Shown here piece by piece: positions 1 through 6,979 of a DNA stretch of 64,000 nucleotides. Within the stretch, counting starts at the first letter, position 1. Every line of letters begins with the position of its first letter. The translations under genes and the position numbers were made by a program. The notes under the pieces are model-generated. The model was not told where the DNA came from and ran no database searches. It saw only the letters and a program-made list of their open reading frames with translations. Source of the DNA: PGYT01 sp963675055 (lineage in GTDB: Bacteria; Bacteroidota; Ignavibacteria; Ignavibacteriales; Melioribacteraceae); NCBI GenBank assembly GCA_963675055.2, contig CAXXJE010000004.1, forward strand, positions 868,001 to 932,000, written 5' to 3'.

Positions 1-693
1 AAAACAGGTTCCTTTATTTTGTTTCTGATACTCAAATGATTTCAGTATCGCTTTCTTAGTCTTCCTCACATTTACCGGTTTATGAACCGACTGCCGGGTT
101 ACAAAATATGTCCCCGGAAGCTGCGCAACCAGATCTGTAATTTTAAGCGGATTACCCATGGTAGCCACGTCCCTGCCCATAGGTGAAGTAGTCGACTTCA
201 TATTCGGGAGTGTTGTAGGTGCCATTTGCCCGCCTGTCATACCGTATATCCCGTTATTGATGAATATAATCAGTATGTTCTCACCACGATTACAGGTATG
301 AATTGTCTCCCCTGTTCCAATCGCAGCAAGATCACCATCACCCTGATAGCTGAATACCAGTTTTTCAGGCAGAACACGCTTGATTCCTGTTGCTACAGCC
401 GAGGCTCTGCCGTGCGCCGCTTCGGACATATCAATATTCAGATAATTATATGCAAGTACTGAACATCCGACGGGCGCTACACCGATAATTTCGTTCAGGA
501 TTCCCATCTCTTCGATCACTTCTGCGAGAAGTCTGTGAACAACTCCATGTCCGCAGCCGGGACAATAATGCATCGGTGTATCGTAAAGCGCTTTATTCGG
601 AGCTTCGTAAACGATATTTTCACTCGTACAGACACTCTCTTCGGTTATCATGTTTTCATAGTGCTGATCGTCCAGCATTCTCTTTTCATTCAT
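1..693 (-). CDS. 2-oxoacid:ferredoxin oxidoreductase beta subunit (TPP-binding), 3' end cut by window
   Basis: Catalytic thiamine-diphosphate subunit of a multi-subunit 2-oxoacid:ferredoxin oxidoreductase, which oxidatively decarboxylates a 2-oxoacid to its acyl-CoA and reduces ferredoxin in the cytoplasm. The 231 codons visible show CPGCGHG at residues 44-50, GDGD at 118-121 and an NNGIYGMTGGQ stretch from 146, all typical of the TPP/Mg site. The ATG overlaps the alpha-subunit stop (ATGA), so the two are translationally coupled. The reading frame is open to the left edge, so the C-terminus and probably a gamma-subunit gene lie outside. The Ile/Leu-rich leader upstream of the operon suggests a branched-chain substrate (Vor type). 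That is inference; 2-oxoglutarate or pyruvate cannot be excluded from the sequence alone. Confidence 0.9.
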   Translation of the reverse strand, partial: MNEKRMLDDQHYENMITEESVCTSENIVYEAPNKALYDTPMHYCPGCGHGVVHRLLAEVIEEMGILNEIIGVAPVGCSVLAYNYLNIDMSEAAHGRASAVATGIKRVLPEKLVFSYQGDGDLAAIGTGETIHTCNRGENILIIFINNGIYGMTGGQMAPTTLPNMKSTTSPMGRDVATMGNPLKITDLVAQLPGTYFVTRQSVHKPVNVRKTKKAILKSFEYQKQNKGTCF

Positions 694-1757
694 TCTGCAC
701 CTCCAAGAAATTTCTCTTCAAGTTTTTCAAGTATCTCTTCCGGCGAAGGAACTATTCCTCCCATCCTGCCGTGGAATTCCACAGGAACGTTGCATTCTAC
801 AGCAAGTTTAACATCTTCAATCATTTGTCCCGCGTTCATTTCCACATCAAGAATACCCTTAACTTGCGAACAGTTAGCCTTGATTTCCTTGTACGGGAAA
901 GGATATAACGAGATAGGTCTGAACACTCCAACTTTTATTCCTTTTTCTCTCGCAAGATCAGCAGCTTTCTGGCAAATCCTGGCAACCAATCCATACGCTG
1001 TAATTATATAATCGGCATCTTCACAATTAATTGCTTCATACCTTATTTCATTTTCTTCTATTTTCCTGTACTTAGCCTGCAGTTTATTATTAAGCTCTTC
1101 CATTTCATCAGGCTTAAGGTGCAGTGACGTAATAACTCTTCCGTTACCGTTTTTCCTTCCTGTAGTAGCCCATTCAAGTTCCTTGAAATCCCTTGTGACC
1201 TGTTCAGACAGTTCAACCTTTTCCATCATTTGACCAAGTGCGCCATCCGTTAATATTAAAACGGGGGTCAGGTATTTAAAAGCAAGATCGAATGAGAGAT
1301 TAACAAAATCCGCCATTTCCTGCACGGTTGACGGCGCAAGAACAATTAGCCTGTAATCCCCGTGACCGCCGCCTTTAACGGACTGAAAATAATCGCCCTG
1401 TGCCGGCTGAATAGTTCCTAATCCCGGACCGCCTCTGTTAACGTTTACAAGCAGACAGGGTAATTCTGCACACGCAATGTATGATATGCCTTCCTGCATC
1501 AAACTCATTCCCGGCGATGATGATGAAGTCATAATCTTCTTGCCGGTTCCCGCTGCGCCGTAAACCATGTTGATTGACGCAACTTCACTTTCGGCCTGTA
1601 ATATTACCATACCGGTTCTATCGAAAGCCTCACGGCTTAAATACTCCAGCACCTCCGACTGAGGTGTAATCGGGTAACCGAAATAAGCATCACACCCGGC
1701 TCTTATTGCAGCTTCGGCTAATGCTTCGTTCCCTTTCATTAGTTTTAATTCTTTCAT
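690..1757 (-). CDS. 2-oxoacid:ferredoxin oxidoreductase alpha subunit (VorB/KorA-like)
   Basis: Alpha subunit (355 aa) of the same ferredoxin-linked 2-oxoacid oxidoreductase. The N-terminus carries the family signature GNEALAEAAIRAGCDAYFGY followed by PITPQSE, the pyrimidine-binding region of the TPP fold. The middle has the GGPGLGT segment and the C-terminal part resembles the transketolase C-terminal domain. Length is normal for stand-alone alpha subunits that lack a fused gamma domain, in contrast to the KorA protein at 58109-59959. It overlaps the ferredoxin gene upstream and the beta gene downstream by 4 bp each (ATGA), so all three should be translated as one coupled unit from one mRNA. 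Confidence 0.92.
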   Translation of the reverse strand: MKELKLMKGNEALAEAAIRAGCDAYFGYPITPQSEVLEYLSREAFDRTGMVILQAESEVASINMVYGAAGTGKKIMTSSSSPGMSLMQEGISYIACAELPCLLVNVNRGGPGLGTIQPAQGDYFQSVKGGGHGDYRLIVLAPSTVQEMADFVNLSFDLAFKYLTPVLILTDGALGQMMEKVELSEQVTRDFKELEWATTGRKNGNGRVITSLHLKPDEMEELNNKLQAKYRKIEENEIRYEAINCEDADYIITAYGLVARICQKAADLAREKGIKVGVFRPISLYPFPYKEIKANCSQVKGILDVEMNAGQMIEDVKLAVECNVPVEFHGRMGGIVPSPEEILEKLEEKFLGGAE

Positions 1758-2041
1758 TCGTTCACCGTTACTGTTATGTCTCCAGTTACATTAGTTATTT
1801 TTGCTACTTCCTCTTTCTTTTTGGCTGTTTTCCTGTACACTGTTATAACACCGTCCGGACAAACAAGTGCACAGTTAGTGCATCCGGTGCAATTGTCTTC
1901 TACTTTGACCATATATAGGTAACCTTTTTGGTTAACATGTTTGGATTTTTCCAAAGCGTCTTCTGGGCAGGCAGCCATGCATAATTCGCATCCTTTGCAT
2001 TTTTCGATATCAATTACAATATCTCCTTTTACTTTTGCCAT
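1754..2041 (-). CDS. 2[4Fe-4S] ferredoxin, delta subunit of the oxidoreductase
   Basis: Small (95 aa) iron-sulfur subunit that passes electrons from the TPP site to external ferredoxin. Two clusters are visible: CKGCELCMAACP and CTGCTNCALVCP, each a CxxCxxCxxxCP motif. I start it at the ATG at 2041 because GGAG lies six bases upstream; an in-frame ATG at 2053 has no such site and would add only MERN. It is the first structural gene of the operon. Its start lies only about 30 bp beyond the terminator-like hairpin at 2076-2096, so its expression should depend on read-through there. Confidence 0.93.
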   Translation of the reverse strand: MAKVKGDIVIDIEKCKGCELCMAACPEDALEKSKHVNQKGYLYMVKVEDNCTGCTNCALVCPDGVITVYRKTAKKKEEVAKITNVTGDITVTVNE

Positions 2042-2069
2042 ATTGCGCTCCATAAATTCTTTTTAAAAT

Positions 2070-2096
2070 AAAAAAGGTTACTAGAATCTAGTAACC
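2070..2096 (-). terminator. Intrinsic terminator overlapping the leader stop codon (candidate attenuator)
   Basis: On the minus strand a perfect 9-bp inverted repeat, GGTTACTAG / CTAGTAACC with a 3-base loop, is followed directly by six T residues. The leader-peptide stop codon TAG is the end of the 5' arm. The hairpin lies between the leader and the ferredoxin gene. A smaller hairpin (ACCTA at 2146-2142, TAGGT at 2134-2130) lies inside the leader, and AACCT within the Leu codons can pair with AGGTT of the terminator arm, a weak 5-bp antiterminator candidate. Confidence 0.75.
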
Positions 2097-2177
2097 TCTC
2101 TTCGGAAACAATTTTCCTACAATTAGAATACCTAGGATATTTAGGTTTAGCAATATTTCTTTCTGATATGTTTTCAT
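2088..2177 (-). CDS. Putative Ile/Leu/Val-rich leader peptide of the oxidoreductase operon
   Basis: A 29-codon open frame, too short for normal gene calling, ending only 46 bp before the ferredoxin start. Residues 8-20 read ILLNLNILGILIV: ten of thirteen are Ile, Leu or Val, and four of the six Leu codons in the peptide are CTA. AGGAG lies just upstream of the ATG, though close. The UAG stop sits inside the 5' arm of the terminator hairpin at 2076-2096. Composition, position and hairpin match leader peptides of ilv/leu attenuators, but here the controlled genes encode a 2-oxoacid:ferredoxin oxidoreductase. A longer in-frame start at 2276 exists but lies within the predicted promoter, so I reject it. 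Seen directly: peptide and hairpin. Inferred: regulatory role. Confidence 0.7.
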   Translation of the reverse strand: MKTYQKEILLNLNILGILIVGKLFPKRGY

Positions 2178-2246
2178 CACTCCTACGTGTTGAGAAGAAA
2201 GAACACAAAAAACTATGCCAAATTCAGATTTTATTTTTGGCGCATA

Positions 2247-2277
2247 TAAAGATACAAAAATCCTCGATAGAGGCAAA
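2247..2277 (-). promoter_or_regulatory. Predicted promoter of the leader/oxidoreductase operon
   Basis: On the minus strand TTTG (2277-2274), exactly 19 bases, then TATCTTTA (2254-2247). This matches the Bacteroidota sigma-A pattern TTTG-N19-TAnnTTTG except for the last base. It would place the transcript start about 60 bases before the leader ATG at 2177. Confidence 0.5.
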
Positions 2278-2280
2278 AAT

Positions 2281-2442
2281 GGGATTCATGCCGAATCACT
2301 TCATTAGAATATTGTAAAATAACTTTTCAATAATGAGAAATGACTTCCATAATTTGAAATAAATATCCAATTTATTTTCTTGGCACATTTAATCTCCAAA
2401 ACATTGATTGTGCGCTGTTTCACAGAAGTATTCCACTGATAA
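2281..2442. other. Intergenic region between divergent operons
   Basis: Together with the flanking promoters this forms the gap of about 350 bp between the oxidoreductase leader and the subtilase gene. I see no open frame, RNA gene or strong hairpin in it. It is AT-rich and holds the upstream regions of both divergent promoters. Confidence 0.5.
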
Positions 2443-2473
2443 TTTGTGATTTAACTCCAATTTATTATTTTAC
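2443..2473 (+). promoter_or_regulatory. Predicted promoter of the subtilase gene
   Basis: TTTG at 2443-2446, exactly 19 bases, then TATTTTAC at 2466-2473. This is a fair match to TTTG-N19-TAnnTTTG, about 55 bases before the chosen start codon. Confidence 0.4.
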
Positions 2474-2526
2474 ATATTATAATCAGGCATGCAGGTCTGA
2501 TGATATTCTACCAGATGGAGGGTACA

Positions 2527-5500
2527 ATGATACTAAGGCTTCTTTTTCTTTTATCAATTATTTCTTTTCACTTAACCTATTCTCAAAACTTATCAAAATC
2601 AGCATTATCCAAGCTTGGTCCCCGGATTCTGAAAATGTATGATGTTGAAAAAACGCTTGCTAAAAGCGCAGCAGAGGACGAGATATTTGAATTATCAATG
2701 AGACAAACAGCTTTAAAGGTAGATAAAGAGTTCCGGGTAACGATAAGAACAACAAACCCTGATGAGCTCCGCAAATCAGGTGTAAAAGTAAATTCGGTAT
2801 TTTCAGAATTTGTAACCGCAACAATAAATCATTCACAAATTGAAACTATTTCTTCTCTTGACTATGTGACTTCGATTAGTATTGGCGAAACTTACTATCC
2901 CAAGAACGACGTTGCACGCGGATTAACAGGAGTCGATCTCGTCCACAGCGGTTATATTAATGCTACTTCATATACAGGTTCGGGAGTAATTGTATGTATA
3001 ATAGATACCGGAATCGACTGGGCACATTTGGATTTCAGGGATCCGACGGACGATACTCAAAGCAGGATATTGTACATTTGGGATCAGACAATAACAGCAG
3101 CGGGTTCGGAAGTAACACCGGACGGGGCTCATGCAGAGGCTGCATTCGACGGATTTGACAACGGTGTTGAATACAGTAAAACTGATATTGAAGATGAGAT
3201 AGACGGCTCTGCAGCCAATTTTGTACGAGAAGAAGATACAAACGGACACGGGACTCATGTTGCCGGTTCCGCAGCCGGAAACGGGGCTTCGCTAACTTCA
3301 TATAAGTATATGGGTATGGCTTATGAAGCAGATATCATCGTTGTAAAAGCCGGCAACGGCAGTTTTTCATCTCAGAATATAATTGACGGTATAGCATGGG
3401 CGGAGGCAATCGGCTCAATTGAAGGTAAACCTGTTGTAATAAATATGAGTCTCGGCGGTCACAGCGGCGCACATGACGGGACAGGTACACAAGAAGTGGC
3501 GGTAGACGATTTTGCAGGAACCGGCCAAGTTGCAGTGATATCCGCCGGAAACGAAGGTGGGGATGAAATACACATTTCCGGAACTATTGCTAATGGGGCT
3601 TCTGCTGATATTACTCTTGATGTGACTGCAAATACGGGAAGCAGCAGCGATTATGTCGGATTCGATTTATGGCACGATACAAGTGCTGATATAACAGTTA
3701 CAGTAACTAGTCCAAACAGCCAGAGTTATTCAAGAACTGCCGCTGAGGTAAGCGGTACCAGCGAAACAACAGATGGTTCCATCTATATTTATAACCAAGC
3801 TGATGCTAATTATACAAACGGTGATGAAAGAAACCTAGTGCTATTAGAGGATTATACTTCCGGAAGTACTGTTCATATCGCGTCAGGGACTTGGACCATA
3901 AATATTCAGAACAATTCCGGATCAACACGTACATATCATGGATGGCTGTACACCAGCAGTATGACAGTTACACTAAACAGCGGTGATAATGATTATACGG
4001 TAGGTATACCCGGAACCGCGAGTGAAGCCATTACGGTTGGTTCATATTCATCGAGATTGAACTGGACGGATAATTCCAGCACTGCACGTGCCGCATCCGG
4101 AAATGCTGATGATATTTCATCATTCAGCAGCATTGGACCAACAAGGGACGGAAATCAGAAACCGGATATTACCGGTCCTGGGGAGTATATTGGTTCATCC
4201 ACCTCATCAGATTATTCTCCAGCTTCAGCCTATATTTTACCTGGCAGCTATCACCACACTAACCGAGGTACAAGCATGTCCTCCCCTGTGGTTGCCGGTA
4301 TTGCAGCGCTCTTACTTGAGCAAAATACATCAAGGACAGCTTCTGAGTGTAAGTCCCTTTTAAGAGATAACGCCGATGAGGATTCATATACAGGAGTATC
4401 TCTGCCAGATTATACCTGGGGTTATGGTAAGGTTAATGCCTTTGCTGCTATGTCAAAGGCAGTGAATTCGAGTTTCACACCTTCACAGGAAACAATTGTT
4501 CATGATACATGGAGTTCCACCGGCGGTGTAAACGTTGGCAATTTCCCTGCTGCAGTTGAATTTACTCCTTCAATGACAGGCATGATCTCGGGAGTGTTTG
4601 TTCATATTCACTCAGGTTCATCCTTTTCTTCGTACTTAACATGTGCTATTTATAATGATAGCTCTGGAGAGCCTGGCTCTTCACTTGGTTCAATGCAGGT
4701 CTCGGAATCAGCATTGCTGGACTATAGCTGGAACTATATTGATATGATCGACGCTGCGGTTGATGTTACATCCGGTACAAAATATCATGTTGTAGTTCAG
4801 GGTAATGATAATAATCTGATACTGATGGATGATAACAGCGGTACTGCGACAAAATCAAGATATAATAACGGTAGTTGGACCAGTCACAGTAGTAATTTGA
4901 GAATACGACCAGTTGTTAGTACTTCGCCGTCAGAACTGCCTGTCGAGCTGGTTTCATTCCGCGGGAAGTATAAAAAAGGCAAAGTTTACTTAAACTGGCA
5001 GACAGCTACTGAAGTTAACAATTATGGATTTGAAGTTGAACGGAAAGTACTAAAGGCGAATATTGAAGATGGTAAAGCATCGGGCAATAGTGGTCAATGG
5101 GTTAAAATTGGATTTGTAAATGGTCATGGAAACAGCAACTCACCGAAAAAGTATTCTTTCGTCGATGAGGGGGCACTCATAGGTACAAGCTTTTTATATC
5201 GACTGAAGCAAATAGACACCGACGGTGCGTTTGAATACTCACCGGAAGTGGAAGTTTCCATTGTAACAAACGAAGTTGTATTAGCTCAGAATTATCCGAA
5301 TCCATTCAATCCATCAACCAGTATTAATTATTCGATCCCAACTATTTCTAGTCCGGATGGTAAAGCGAACGTTAAGCTGATTGTATATGATATTCTTGGC
5401 TCTGAAGTCGCGACACTTGTGAACACTCGAATGGGAGCAGGTAACTACAGCGCACAGTTTGATGCATCTTTAACTAATAATGAACTAGCAAGCGGTTTGT

Positions 5501-5565
5501 ATATCTACAGACTTGAAGTGGAAGGCTTGTTCAGGAAATCGAATAAAATGCTGTTCATCAAATAA
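2527..5565 (+). CDS. Secreted subtilisin-like serine protease (S8) with T9SS sorting domain
   Basis: A 1012-aa exported peptidase. I start at the ATG at 2527 because GGAGGG lies five bases upstream and the protein then opens with a clean signal peptide (MILRLLFLLSIISFHL...). The S8 catalytic triad is visible: Asp160 in IIDTGIDWAH, His241 in NGHGTHVAG and Ser583 in RGTSMSSPVVAG. An insert of about 150 residues between the His and Ser boxes looks like a beta-rich PPC-type domain. The C-terminus holds the LPVELVSF module and a type A sorting domain with QNYPNPFNPS, ending in KMLFIK, so the product should cross the outer membrane by T9SS. Substrate unknown. The last 200 residues are closely related to those of the protein at 12773-15778. 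Confidence 0.9.
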   Translation: MILRLLFLLSIISFHLTYSQNLSKSALSKLGPRILKMYDVEKTLAKSAAEDEIFELSMRQTALKVDKEFRVTIRTTNPDELRKSGVKVNSVFSEFVTATINHSQIETISSLDYVTSISIGETYYPKNDVARGLTGVDLVHSGYINATSYTGSGVIVCIIDTGIDWAHLDFRDPTDDTQSRILYIWDQTITAAGSEVTPDGAHAEAAFDGFDNGVEYSKTDIEDEIDGSAANFVREEDTNGHGTHVAGSAAGNGASLTSYKYMGMAYEADIIVVKAGNGSFSSQNIIDGIAWAEAIGSIEGKPVVINMSLGGHSGAHDGTGTQEVAVDDFAGTGQVAVISAGNEGGDEIHISGTIANGASADITLDVTANTGSSSDYVGFDLWHDTSADITVTVTSPNSQSYSRTAAEVSGTSETTDGSIYIYNQADANYTNGDERNLVLLEDYTSGSTVHIASGTWTINIQNNSGSTRTYHGWLYTSSMTVTLNSGDNDYTVGIPGTASEAITVGSYSSRLNWTDNSSTARAASGNADDISSFSSIGPTRDGNQKPDITGPGEYIGSSTSSDYSPASAYILPGSYHHTNRGTSMSSPVVAGIAALLLEQNTSRTASECKSLLRDNADEDSYTGVSLPDYTWGYGKVNAFAAMSKAVNSSFTPSQETIVHDTWSSTGGVNVGNFPAAVEFTPSMTGMISGVFVHIHSGSSFSSYLTCAIYNDSSGEPGSSLGSMQVSESALLDYSWNYIDMIDAAVDVTSGTKYHVVVQGNDNNLILMDDNSGTATKSRYNNGSWTSHSSNLRIRPVVSTSPSELPVELVSFRGKYKKGKVYLNWQTATEVNNYGFEVERKVLKANIEDGKASGNSGQWVKIGFVNGHGNSNSPKKYSFVDEGALIGTSFLYRLKQIDTDGAFEYSPEVEVSIVTNEVVLAQNYPNPFNPSTSINYSIPTISSPDGKANVKLIVYDILGSEVATLVNTRMGAGNYSAQFDASLTNNELASGLYIYRLEVEGLFRKSNKMLFIK

Positions 5566-5585
5566 AATTCGACAAAGTAAATTAT

Positions 5586-5615
5586 TGATCCGGTGAAATT
5601 CCGGGTCATTTATTA
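5586..5615. terminator. Bidirectional terminator between convergent genes
   Basis: TGATCCGG / CCGGGTCA (eight pairs, one G-T) with a 7-base loop, then a T-rich run on the plus strand. The stop codon of the response regulator on the other strand lies within the 3' arm. Confidence 0.55.
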
Positions 5616-6967
5616 TTCTTCATTTGAAGTCGCTCCAGTCTCGAACGAAGATGTCTCTCGGTAATACCCAGTTCACGTGCAGCAGCACTTTGGTTTCCAT
5701 TATTCCTTTCCAATGCTTCTTTTATCATTGTACTTTCAAATGCTTTCATTTTATCCTCATAGGAATCACCTAAATCGTATGGATCAAAAACAGACTGCTG
5801 CTGAGACAGAAACATTTCCGCGGGAAGGTCATTCATCGTAATTATATTTTCCCTTGCAAGCAGTACGGACCTTTCGATTATATTTTCGAGTTCACGGATA
5901 TTACCCGGGAAACTGTATTTAATTAGTTTATCAAGAGCCTCCTTACCGATGCCTTTGATCTCGGAAGAATGCTTAGAGATAAAGTGCTCAGTCAAAAGCG
6001 GTATATCCTCCTTCCTCGAGCGAAGTGTAGGAATGTTGAGAGACACCACATTCAGCCTGTAATATAGGTCTTCACGGAATTCGCCGTTCTTTATCATATC
6101 CTCGAGGTTCCTGTGTGTAGCTGCAATAATTCGAACATCTACCTTCTCAGTGCTGTTACTCCCTATTCGCTGGATCTCTCCAAACTGAATAGCTCTCAGT
6201 AATTTCACCTGCACATTCATAGGTATATCGCCGACCTCATCGATAAACAGTGTCCCGTTATCAGCTTCCTCAAAACGACCTTTACGATTATCAATTGCAC
6301 CGGTGAACGAACCTTTAACATGCCCGAACAATTCGCTTTCAAGAAGATTCTCCGATAACGCTGCGACATTAACTGTGACGAATGATTTATCCTTTCTATC
6401 ACTGGTAAAATGAACAGCCCGGGCAATAAGCTCCTTGCCGGTACCACTTTCCCCTCTTACCAGTACTGTTGCTCTACTTGCAGCTACTCTTCCTGCAACG
6501 TTCAATACCTCTTCCATTTTGGGACTACGTGTAATAATGGAATCGAACTTAAATTTCTCCTGAAGCTGACTTTTCAAGTTCCTGTTTTCTGTTTCAAGCA
6601 GCCTCTTTTCAGCAACACGTTTAATCAGGTTTTCCAGTTCATCCAGGTCAACAGGTTTGGAAAGATAGTCATAAGCACCGGACTTCATAATATCGACAGC
6701 TTCATCAACATTTCCATAAGCCGTGACTATTACGAAATCAATTTCCGGATTAATCCTTTTAATCTCTTTCAGCAATTCTAGTCCGGTCATCTCCGGCATT
6801 CTGAAATCACTTAAAACCAGGTCGATGTAATTGTCAGCTATAATTTCAACAGCCTTTTTACCATTTCCCGCTGTATGAACGATATGCCCTCTCTTCTTTA
6901 AGAACCGACTAAGCGATTCCAACTGATTTGCCTCGTCATCTACTAATAGTATTGCTAAATTCTTCAT
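5606..6967 (-). CDS. Sigma-54-dependent response regulator, NtrC family
   Basis: A 453-aa three-domain activator. The N-terminal receiver has the acidic pair D10/D11 and phospho-acceptor Asp54 in LVLSDFRMPEMTG. The central AAA+ domain shows Walker A GESGTGKE (172-179), the sigma-54 contact loop as GSFTGA (219-224, Ser in place of the usual Ala) and Walker B LFIDEVGD (240-247). A Fis-type helix-turn-helix closes the protein (NQSAAARELGITERHLRSRL). It should drive RNA polymerase-sigma54 at its targets after phosphorylation by the kinase encoded just upstream (12-bp gap). Targets are unknown. A sigma-54-like site ahead of the kinase gene suggests autoregulation. Confidence 0.94.
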   Translation of the reverse strand: MKNLAILLVDDEANQLESLSRFLKKRGHIVHTAGNGKKAVEIIADNYIDLVLSDFRMPEMTGLELLKEIKRINPEIDFVIVTAYGNVDEAVDIMKSGAYDYLSKPVDLDELENLIKRVAEKRLLETENRNLKSQLQEKFKFDSIITRSPKMEEVLNVAGRVAASRATVLVRGESGTGKELIARAVHFTSDRKDKSFVTVNVAALSENLLESELFGHVKGSFTGAIDNRKGRFEEADNGTLFIDEVGDIPMNVQVKLLRAIQFGEIQRIGSNSTEKVDVRIIAATHRNLEDMIKNGEFREDLYYRLNVVSLNIPTLRSRKEDIPLLTEHFISKHSSEIKGIGKEALDKLIKYSFPGNIRELENIIERSVLLARENIITMNDLPAEMFLSQQQSVFDPYDLGDSYEDKMKAFESTMIKEALERNNGNQSAAARELGITERHLRSRLERLQMKNNK

Positions 6968-6979
6968 CTCGTATACCTG

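Noticed and set aside
535..1011. 158-codon plus-strand open frame
   Set aside because: Lies opposite the alpha/beta oxidoreductase genes, which carry recognisable motifs.
2515..2529. ATGGAG directly before the real starts at 2527, 2041 and 23766 as alternative dual starts
   Set aside because: The GGAG of each ATGGAG is best read as the Shine-Dalgarno site of the following ATG; the coincidence with ATG is expected for a T before GGAG.
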